NCBI RefSeq assembly: GCF_019931575.1
Contig: NZ_CP082923.1
Span: forward strand, 4,588,001-4,652,000
Reading direction: 5' to 3'
DNA length: 64,000 nucleotides
Source: Caulobacter segnis
GTDB taxonomy: Bacteria > Pseudomonadota > Alphaproteobacteria > Caulobacterales > Caulobacteraceae
Below the pieces are notes generated by a model, which searched no databases, had not been told where the DNA came from, and worked only from the letters and a program-made list of their open reading frames with translations. The translations under genes were made by a program, and so were the position numbers. This document shows, one piece after another, positions 35,677 through 43,366 of the stretch (positions are counted from its first letter, which is position 1; each line of letters begins with the position of its first letter).

Positions 35677-37005
35677 TTAAGAGACGCAAGCCTCGGCTTT
35701 ACGAGCTTGGTGGGCGCCGCCGGGCCGCCAGACCAAGAGCATGCCGAGCGTGCATCCCAGTGACAGAAGGATGGCCCCGCCGACCGTCCAGTTCGCGCCG
35801 CCCTTGACGAGGGGCAACAGCAGGAGAGGCGCGACGGCGGCAGCCAGTCGGTTGATCGACCAGGCCAGGGTTGTGGCCGAGGCGCGATGACGCGGCGCGA
35901 AAAGCTCAGCGCCAAACAGCGTGACGACTGGAAGGTAGAGCGCGCCGGAGACGCCAAAACCGACCACCGCCAGGCCCGCGGCGAGGCGACTGGAGACGCC
36001 GAAGAACATCGCCACAAAGAGCAGCATCGCCAGGGCGAGGATCGCCAGGCTAGTGGCGCGGGGGGCTCGATCGACGCCGAAGCTCGCCAGAAGGCCTCCA
36101 ATGGCGGGCCCAAATCCGGCGAGCGCAACGAAGTAGAGGCTGTCGTTGAGGTTCATGCCCCGGGCCAGGAGCACGGGACCGGTGAGGAGGGGAAAGCCGA
36201 CGCTGGACCAGGGCAGAAGGAAATAGAGGATCGCCAGACCGACCAGGGCCTCACGCGTCCCAGGCGCCGGACGGCTCGAATGGATGACGCGCGCCTCTGG
36301 ACTCGGCGGCGCCAGGACCGGCGAGCGTGAAAAGCGTTCGGCCTGCGCCATGGCCCGGTCGCCCCGGCCCGCCCCCCGCAGCCAATCGGCGCTCTCAGGA
36401 GCCCAGAGAAGCAGCGGGGCCAGCGCTAGACTGGCAAGGCCCAGGACCGCGAACAGCACGCGCCAGGCTTCCCAAGATTGATGAAAATCGTGACTGGCGG
36501 CCCGTAGCCAGAAGAGCGCGGCAGGCGGTCCAAGATAGGCCAGCGCGCTCGTCACGGTGATCATCGCGCCTCGTCGTCCGTTCGGCGCGAGCTCGGTGAG
36601 CCAAGCGATGATCAGAGGCGGCAGAGCGCCCAGCGCCAAGCCCGACAGTCCTCGGGCCAGGGCCAGCCAGGTCACATCGGGGCTTATCGCGCACAGAACC
36701 GAGGTCAGACTTATCAGCACCAGGGAGCCGGCGAGGACCCTGGTGTATCCCCAGCGCCGCGCAGCCAGTCCGCTGAGCGGCGCCCCAACGATAGCGCCCA
36801 GGTAGGTTGAGGCCGAAAGCCAACCAATGACCGTTGGGGACATGGCGTGAGGCGGCGCGGCGAAGATGGTGGCCAGAGCGCCGCTCAAGGCGATCTCGGT
36901 CAGATCAACGCCGAGGGCCAAGGCGGCGATCACGATGACCGCGCCGTGCAAGCGCGTCATCGCGCCTGGCGCAGGCCCCGGTTCTTTCTCGATCGGCCTA
37001 GCCAT
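35677..37005 (-). CDS. MFS transporter (DHA1/AAHS-like)
   Basis: 442 residues with about twelve membrane helices in two sixes. Loop 2-3 has a major-facilitator motif (GAPLSGLAARRWGYTRVLAGS) and helix 5 has ALGALPPLIIAWLTELAPNGRRGAMI, typical of aromatic-acid/H+ symporter-like MFS. The gene is divergent from a TonB-dependent receptor 125 bases away: receptor for outer-membrane passage, MFS for inner-membrane passage is the simplest reading. The substrate is not known. Confidence 0.85.
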   Translation of the reverse strand: MARPIEKEPGPAPGAMTRLHGAVIVIAALALGVDLTEIALSGALATIFAAPPHAMSPTVIGWLSASTYLGAIVGAPLSGLAARRWGYTRVLAGSLVLISLTSVLCAISPDVTWLALARGLSGLALGALPPLIIAWLTELAPNGRRGAMITVTSALAYLGPPAALFWLRAASHDFHQSWEAWRVLFAVLGLASLALAPLLLWAPESADWLRGAGRGDRAMAQAERFSRSPVLAPPSPEARVIHSSRPAPGTREALVGLAILYFLLPWSSVGFPLLTGPVLLARGMNLNDSLYFVALAGFGPAIGGLLASFGVDRAPRATSLAILALAMLLFVAMFFGVSSRLAAGLAVVGFGVSGALYLPVVTLFGAELFAPRHRASATTLAWSINRLAAAVAPLLLLPLVKGGANWTVGGAILLSLGCTLGMLLVWRPGGAHQARKAEACVS

Positions 37006-37130
37006 CGTTCAGCTCGTAGACGTTCAAGGTTGACCGACCTTACAGGCAGTCGGCTCCGCGCGCGGTCGCGCCGTGGCCCGATTCACAACGATTAACACCG
37101 CCAGGGCGCGAAGCTCGCCATGGTCGGGAC

Positions 37131-39407
37131 ATGGCTTGGCCGACATCCAATCGCCCGCTCGAGGCGCTAGGCCCCCTTCGGCCTGCTCTGTTCGCGGGGG
37201 TGGCCGGCCTGTGCCTTCTGCCGGTCATGGCGCGCGGACAAGAACTCGACGAAGTGATCGTCACGGCCGCCAAGCGCCCTAGCCGTGCGTTCGAAACGCC
37301 GACCGCCCTGACGGTGCTGACCGGGGCTCGCCTGGTCGCCGCGCATGCCGACGACGCGGCCGGGTTCGCCGCCCTGACCCCGGGATTGACCTATACCGAC
37401 AGCGGCCCGGGCCAGAAGCGCTACGCGCTGCGCGGTCTCCAGTCGGCCGGGGAGCCCGAGGTGGCCCTCTACTACGACGACATTCCGATCAGCGGCCTAC
37501 CGGGCTCATCCCTCGACACGGGCGATAGCCAGCCCGACCTGAAGCTTTGGGATGTCGATCGGATCGAGGTCATTCGCGGTCCCCAGGGCACGCTCTATGG
37601 CAATGGCGCGATGGGCGGCGCCATTCGGATCCTCTCGCGCCCGCCGAATCTCTCCAAACCCGAGGCGGCGCTTGAAGGCGGCCTTGGCGCGACGGACGGC
37701 GGCGAGCCCTCCTACCGCGTCAACGCGCTGCTGAACCTGCCTCTGGTCGACGATCGTCTGGCGGCCCGGGTTAGCGGATATGGGCGGCGCGAAGGCGGGT
37801 GGATCGACGATCCCGAACGGTCCGCCACCGCCTTGCCGCAGGTCTCCGGAGACAATCGCAATGATGAGCGCACCTATGGCGGCCGGGCGGCTCTGCGCTA
37901 TGCGCCAAATGATCGCTTCGAGGCGACGCTGACCGGCTATGGCCAATCGCTAAAGACCGACAACGCCTTCGAGATCTATCCGAAGTACGCCACCGACACC
38001 GATCGATACGTGTCGGCGGCCTATGTCCGCACACCGTGGAAGGATCGCTCGCTGATGGGCGTGCTGTCGGCGTCTTACGACCTTGGCTGGGCCAAAGCCT
38101 CGGCGGCCACGTCCTACCAATACCGGCACGTTCGCCAGACCCTCGACACGACACGCTATCTCCTCAAGCAGCTGGGGTGCGCCGAGTACAGTTGGCCCAG
38201 CGCCTGCGCCGGCGGTGGGACGATCGTCCCGGCCGCGTCGGCGGCCGACCAACGGGTGAGCGCCTGGTCGGCGGAAGCGCGCCTTGCGTCCCCCGACACC
38301 GCGAGCGCCTGGACGTGGATCGCCGGGGTATTCCAGCAGCGCGCCATCACCCATCGCCGCGGTCAGGTCGCCAAGGTCGGCGCCGATGGGCTGATCGCCT
38401 ATGATGCGGATGGGACGGCGCAAAACCGCCTGTTCGCGCGGGATAATAAGGACGGGTTCGATCAGGTCGCCGTCTTTGGAGAGGTTACCCGCAAGCTGAC
38501 GCCGCGTTTGAGCGCATCACTTGGCGGCCGCTGGTTCGACGTCGAGCGACGCGATCAGCAAGTCGTGGTCCAGCAGTTCTTCCCGGGTCAGCCTACCGGC
38601 GCGCAACCGGCCCAGACGTCTTCGGAAAGCCGCCTCTTCAAGACCGCGCGCCTAAGCTACGCGCTTGATCGGGGCCTGCTCTTCCTGCAGGCCGCGCAGG
38701 GCTTCCGCGCCGGCGGGCCCAACTATCCAGGCGGGTTCGACCTTAGCGCTCCGGCCTATCGCTCGGACTCGGTGTGGGACTACGAGCTTGGTTGGAAGCT
38801 GGCGCTGGGCTCCAGGGTTCGGGTCGAAGGCGCGGTCTTCGATATCGAGTGGAAGGATCTCCAGCAGCTCGTTCCAACGACGCTCTTCAGCTACATCGCC
38901 AACGCCGGCCGCGCGCGGTCCCAGGGCGCGGAAGCCGCTGTCGACCTGAAGCTGGCCTCCGGGTGGAGCGCCAATCTCGCTGCGACCTACAACCACGCGC
39001 GCCTGGTCGGACGCCAGCCGACACAAACAGATCCGGCCCTGCAGCTGGCCGCCGGCGACAGGCTCGCCAATGTCCCCGATTGGACCTGGCGGGCGGGCCT
39101 GAACCATGAGCGCGCGCTTTCCCGGGGCGAGCAGCTGTCGCTGGCCCTGGGGGCTCACGGACAATCTGGTCGCGGTGTGCTGACCTCGGATCGCAACCCG
39201 GCCTATTTCCGCTTGAAGGCGTATGGCTTGGCGGACGCACACGCGAGCCTGGAATTCCCGTCAGGATGGCGCGTAAGCCTCGACGTCGACAACCTCTTCA
39301 ACGCCTATGCGCCGATGGCCGGCAAGTCGCTGGACGCCAATCTGGCGCAGGTGGTCACCGCCGCTCGCCCCCGCACGGCCTGGCTGACCGTATCGATCAG
39401 GCGGTAG
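37131..39407 (+). CDS. TonB-dependent receptor (no STN domain)
   Basis: 758 residues. Signal peptide ends at MARGQ near residue 36, followed at once by the TonB box DEVIVTAAKR. Plug: AAGFAALTPGLTYTDSGPGQKRYALRGLQSAGEPEVALYYDD and VDRIEVIRGPQGTLYGNGAMGGAIR. The barrel follows and ends in AWLTVSIRR. The last residue is Arg, not the usual Phe/Trp, which is unusual for barrel insertion. It lacks an STN domain, so it is regulated by ordinary transcription factors, probably the adjacent AraC pair. Confidence 0.92.
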   Translation: MAWPTSNRPLEALGPLRPALFAGVAGLCLLPVMARGQELDEVIVTAAKRPSRAFETPTALTVLTGARLVAAHADDAAGFAALTPGLTYTDSGPGQKRYALRGLQSAGEPEVALYYDDIPISGLPGSSLDTGDSQPDLKLWDVDRIEVIRGPQGTLYGNGAMGGAIRILSRPPNLSKPEAALEGGLGATDGGEPSYRVNALLNLPLVDDRLAARVSGYGRREGGWIDDPERSATALPQVSGDNRNDERTYGGRAALRYAPNDRFEATLTGYGQSLKTDNAFEIYPKYATDTDRYVSAAYVRTPWKDRSLMGVLSASYDLGWAKASAATSYQYRHVRQTLDTTRYLLKQLGCAEYSWPSACAGGGTIVPAASAADQRVSAWSAEARLASPDTASAWTWIAGVFQQRAITHRRGQVAKVGADGLIAYDADGTAQNRLFARDNKDGFDQVAVFGEVTRKLTPRLSASLGGRWFDVERRDQQVVVQQFFPGQPTGAQPAQTSSESRLFKTARLSYALDRGLLFLQAAQGFRAGGPNYPGGFDLSAPAYRSDSVWDYELGWKLALGSRVRVEGAVFDIEWKDLQQLVPTTLFSYIANAGRARSQGAEAAVDLKLASGWSANLAATYNHARLVGRQPTQTDPALQLAAGDRLANVPDWTWRAGLNHERALSRGEQLSLALGAHGQSGRGVLTSDRNPAYFRLKAYGLADAHASLEFPSGWRVSLDVDNLFNAYAPMAGKSLDANLAQVVTAARPRTAWLTVSIRR

Positions 39408-39420
39408 TCGTGGGCCCTGT

Positions 39421-42177
39421 CTAAATCAGCGCGGGGGATGCTCCAGTTTCATCGTCCCGCAGCAGGTCATGCAGGCTGGCGGACGCTCTGCGTTCCCACC
39501 CCTTGGCGCCGGCCGCTCGCGCGGCGAGCAAGGCGAACTGAAACTGAGCCCGCGCACCTTGGGGATCGCCCGCCCTGGCCAGTCGCACGCCCTCGGCGCG
39601 CAGGATCTCCGGCCCGGCCCAGCCGCTGAGCCCAGCCCTTGCACGCGCCACCAGACGCTCGTTCACCCATGACGGGTCGATGGTGGTCAGGAGCTCGTCC
39701 TGCATCAGGCCTGCCGGCTCGGGACGCAGAACCGGCGGTGAGCCTCGCAAGGCCAGCAAGCTGGCGCCATAGGCCTCGCCCAGACGTCGCCACCGATCGA
39801 GGGCGTAACGGCGGGCATATTCGACCAGGAGCGCGATATGGTCTTCGGCTATTTCCAGATCGCCATTCCATAGACTGATCGGACAGGCCCCCAGGGCGAG
39901 CGCCTGGGAGACGGCGAAGGCGCCATCCTGCTCAGCCAGGCGCAGGGCTTCCGCGGCCACGCCCGCCGCCTCCTCGGCGCTTCCCTCCAGCCAGAGGACT
40001 CTGGCCAAGATGATCCGCATCGAGACCCGCCGATCGACCGCGGTCTGAGCGTAGGTCATCGGGATGCCTTTGGCCGGATGGCGCAGGACGCGCTCGGCCA
40101 GCTGGCGGGCCCGCACCTGGTCGCCGGCATGGTGGTGGATCTGAGCGGCCGTTCGATCGGCCAAGAGGATCGCCAGCGGATCATCGGCCGCCCGCACGAT
40201 CGACGAAACATAGTCCGACCGCGCCGCCGCTCCGGCATAGTCGCCCTGCTCGAGAAGATAGAGGCCCTCTTTGAGAAGCGGCTCGACCTTGTGGCGCGGA
40301 TCCTCGAGGCGGGCGCATAGGCTCGTCACTCGGTCGAAGGTCTCTTTGAGTTCGACCGGGTCGACCACGGTGTTGAGGTTGAGGGCGCACAAGGCGGCGG
40401 TGAGGCGCACCTCCGAGATCAACTGAGAAGGCGAGGCCTTGGCAAGTTCCCCCAAGGCCACCTGGATGCGCCGCTTGAACTCGTCGATCAGGGAAAGCTG
40501 GTAGCCGAACGGGAACGAAGAGGCCGTCAGAGCGGCGCCGACGGCGACGTCGCCTTGTGGGCCGAACGACCACTCCAAAGCCCCGCGCACGTCCTCGACT
40601 GTGTGGCCGTACTCGGCGAGCCAGTCGGCGCGCCCCATGGTGTCCCATCGCCCTTGGGCTTCGCTAAGGAGGCTCTTGAAATGCTGGGCGTGGCGGCGGG
40701 CCAGGACGTCGGTCTCGCCCTCCTCGTCCAGTCGTTCCTCGGCATAGGCCCGGGTCATGTGCAGGAGGCGGTAGAGGATCGAAGGGCCGCTGGGATCGGC
40801 GACGATCAGCGACTTGTTGGCCAGGGCCATCAGATCTTCGAGCACGGCGTTGGGCGTCAGGCCCGGCTCGCTGACGACGGCCGCCGCCGACTGCAGCAGG
40901 AACGAGCCTCGGAAGATCGAAAGCCGGCGCAGGACGACCCGCTCACGCGTCGACAGCAGGCTGTGGCTCCAATCCATGGTCGCCTGCAGAGACTGTTGGC
41001 GGGGGTCGGCCGTTCGCCGCCCCGGGGTCGAGAGCATCAGCCGCTCATCGAGCGCCTTCAGAAGACCCGGCACGCTGAAGATATCGACCCGCGCGGCCGC
41101 CAGTTCGATCGCCAGGGGCAGGCCATCTAGCCGCCGGCACACCTCGGCGGCGGCAAGCACGTCCTCCTCGTCGGGCGTGAGGCTTTCGACGCTTGCGGCC
41201 GCGCGTTCGAGAAAGAGCTGAACGGCCGGGTAGTCGCGAGCCATCTTGGCGTCGAGGTCTTGCCAGGTGGGGGGCGTCTCGAGGGCGGCTAGCCGATAGA
41301 CCCATTCCCCATCGCCGCGGATCGGCTCACGGCTGGTGGCGAGGATCTTCAGGCGCGGCGCTGAGCGCAAAAGCCGCTCAGCGACGGTGGCCACGGCCAG
41401 CAGCAGATGCTCGCAGTTGTCGAAGACGAGGATGAAATCTTCATCGCCGATGTAGGTCGTCAGGCTCGCGAGGGGGTCATCGGCGTGGGCCGACACGCCC
41501 AGCGTCGTGGCCAGGGTCGCGGCCATCTGGGTGGGGTCTCGCACGGCGGCGAGTTCGACAAAGACGGCGCGGGCGCTGGAGGTCTGGAGCCAACGCTCGA
41601 CCAGCGCCACGGCCAGAGAGCTCTTCCCGACGCCGCCGGGCCCGGTGATGGTGACGAACCGGCGCACGGCGGTTTGCACCACCAGGTCGTCGAGCACGGC
41701 CTCACGCCCGATCAGGCGACCTTGGCGCGGCGGCAAACCTCGCGGAAGGTTGACCATCGGTGGGTGGAGGCTCGCGCCCGCCAAGCGCTGAACCTGTCCG
41801 ATGAAGACGTAGCCACGCCCGGGGTTGTTGAGGATGTAGCGCTGACCATCACGCCCTTCGCCAAGCAGCCGGCGCAGCGCCGCGACGTGGACCCGAAGAT
41901 TGCTTTCCTCGACGAAGGTGTCGGGCCAGACCAAGGCCATCAGCTCGCGCTTGGTGACCACCTCGCCGGCCCGTTCGACCAGGGCGATCAGAATGTCGAG
42001 CGCGCGATCGCTGAGCCGAACCGGCGCCTCGCCCTCGGCCAGGACCCGCCGGGAGCGGAACAATCGAAATGGGCCAAAGGCCAGCGCCGCTTCGCCAAGG
42101 GTTTCGTTGGGCTCGTCCACCGCGCCGCTTTCCAAGCCTGCCCCGCCGCCCTGGCTTTGGGCCGCGACGGAGGTCAT
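39421..42177 (-). CDS. Winged-helix/STAND ATPase transcriptional regulator C
   Basis: 918 residues from the ATG at 42177 (a GTG at 42198 is also open). Winged helix about 32-127 (ELMALVWPDTFVEESNLRVHVAALRRLL, PGRGYVFIG), Walker A GPGGVGKS at 179-186, Walker B FILVFDNCEHLLLA, TSREPIRGDGEWVYRL, GLPLAIELAAAR. The C-terminal repeat region is closely similar to that of regulator D at 43367 (RAADDPLAILLADR, RVSMRIILARVLWLEGSAEEAA, ALGACPISLWNGD). C and D lie on opposite strands with an HNH gene between, which suggests a local duplication with inversion. Confidence 0.82.
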   Translation of the reverse strand: MTSVAAQSQGGGAGLESGAVDEPNETLGEAALAFGPFRLFRSRRVLAEGEAPVRLSDRALDILIALVERAGEVVTKRELMALVWPDTFVEESNLRVHVAALRRLLGEGRDGQRYILNNPGRGYVFIGQVQRLAGASLHPPMVNLPRGLPPRQGRLIGREAVLDDLVVQTAVRRFVTITGPGGVGKSSLAVALVERWLQTSSARAVFVELAAVRDPTQMAATLATTLGVSAHADDPLASLTTYIGDEDFILVFDNCEHLLLAVATVAERLLRSAPRLKILATSREPIRGDGEWVYRLAALETPPTWQDLDAKMARDYPAVQLFLERAAASVESLTPDEEDVLAAAEVCRRLDGLPLAIELAAARVDIFSVPGLLKALDERLMLSTPGRRTADPRQQSLQATMDWSHSLLSTRERVVLRRLSIFRGSFLLQSAAAVVSEPGLTPNAVLEDLMALANKSLIVADPSGPSILYRLLHMTRAYAEERLDEEGETDVLARRHAQHFKSLLSEAQGRWDTMGRADWLAEYGHTVEDVRGALEWSFGPQGDVAVGAALTASSFPFGYQLSLIDEFKRRIQVALGELAKASPSQLISEVRLTAALCALNLNTVVDPVELKETFDRVTSLCARLEDPRHKVEPLLKEGLYLLEQGDYAGAAARSDYVSSIVRAADDPLAILLADRTAAQIHHHAGDQVRARQLAERVLRHPAKGIPMTYAQTAVDRRVSMRIILARVLWLEGSAEEAAGVAAEALRLAEQDGAFAVSQALALGACPISLWNGDLEIAEDHIALLVEYARRYALDRWRRLGEAYGASLLALRGSPPVLRPEPAGLMQDELLTTIDPSWVNERLVARARAGLSGWAGPEILRAEGVRLARAGDPQGARAQFQFALLAARAAGAKGWERRASASLHDLLRDDETGASPALI

Positions 42178-42223
42178 CGCAAAGTCAGCGCGTATCACCT
42201 TTCGAGGTGCGGCAGATGTGAGC

Positions 42224-43189
42224 CTAGGAGCTTACGTCCGGGCGGGGTCTGGACACCTCGCACAGGCCTGGGGAACCTTGGTCGCTCAGCTGCCCGGCGA
42301 TCGCGGCCCTTATCTCTTCGACGGAATAGGGTGGCGTTCGACTGTGAACGACGTGATGGCAGGTGGCGCACAGCGGAACCAGGTCGCGAATGGGATCAAC
42401 CTCGTAGCCCTCCCCGATCGCGGCCAGTGGGGTGAGATGATGAACATGGATCAGCTCCGCCCCAATCGATCCGTACTTGACCTCATAGTTCAAGTCGCAC
42501 GCTTGGCACGTCGGGCCGAAGTGTTCGATGCACTGTCGACGGGCCGCCGGTGAGCGCTCGTAGCGCGTGAGCTCGACAGCCTTAGGCTCGCCCTCCCAAA
42601 GGCGCTGGGCTGGTGTCCACGGATCTACGGGCGGGCCAACAACCATACCCCTTGGCAGGAAGCCCGTGACGAAGTCGCCGGCGATACCGGTGACCTTGTG
42701 TTGCCAAACGCCCCACTCGCCGATCGAGAAGCTAGATTCAGGTGGCTGAGGCAGATGCTCAGAAAGCATGGCTCCGGAGGCGGGGTCTCGGTACAGGCGG
42801 CGCATGGATTTGTCGCGTTCGTGCAGATACCAGGCGGGCCATTCGCCAAGTTGGCCCATCCAACTCTGGCCCTGGGCATAGCTGCGCCGTGCGATCGCCA
42901 GGCATTCCTCCGGGGGCGGGACGGCGACCGTGATCTCGAACGGAGGCCCTGAAACCCCTGAGGGCGGGCTGAGATAGGCGTAGGTTTTGGTCTGCTTGAC
43001 CAGGGTCCAGCCTCGGCGCGGCAGGAGTACGCTCAGGGTCATAGCGGCCCCGAAACGATAGACGTTGTCTCCGTAGTGCTTGGGGGCCTTGCCACTCGGC
43101 GTCAGGGCGATGGTCTCAAGCGGCCAGCCAGGCGGCGTATGCGATCTGGCGCCCGGCTCATCAAATTCGATCGTCTCCGGATCGTCCAT
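42224..43189 (-). CDS. HNH endonuclease with large N-terminal extension
   Basis: 321 residues from the ATG at 43189 (AAGGTGGGG upstream). The HNH motif is at the C-terminus: zinc-binding CQAC, IHVHHLTPLAAIGEGYEVDPIRDLVPLCATCHHVVH, with the catalytic His pair and second CxxC. The first 230 residues are unrelated to usual McrA-type HNH proteins: aromatic-rich beta-like sequence (YRFGAAMTLSVLLPRRGWTLVKQT, GEWGVWQHKVTGIAGDFVTGF). It sits 46 bases upstream of regulator C on the same strand. Likely a DNA-degrading protein, maybe restriction-like; target not known. Confidence 0.78.
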   Translation of the reverse strand: MDDPETIEFDEPGARSHTPPGWPLETIALTPSGKAPKHYGDNVYRFGAAMTLSVLLPRRGWTLVKQTKTYAYLSPPSGVSGPPFEITVAVPPPEECLAIARRSYAQGQSWMGQLGEWPAWYLHERDKSMRRLYRDPASGAMLSEHLPQPPESSFSIGEWGVWQHKVTGIAGDFVTGFLPRGMVVGPPVDPWTPAQRLWEGEPKAVELTRYERSPAARRQCIEHFGPTCQACDLNYEVKYGSIGAELIHVHHLTPLAAIGEGYEVDPIRDLVPLCATCHHVVHSRTPPYSVEEIRAAIAGQLSDQGSPGLCEVSRPRPDVSS

Positions 43190-43366
43190 CAGCGCCCCAC
43201 CTTGATCGATCGGGAAAGACCCATCTTCAGAATAGGAGTGGGCTACCGACCCCTTCAAGCACCCCCGATGAAAGGCAAGGGTCACGCGGACTAACAGCCA
43301 GCTTACTTCCGACCGACACCGCAAGCGGCGCTAAGAGCATCTGGTCCATTTCCAGCGGCGAGCGGC

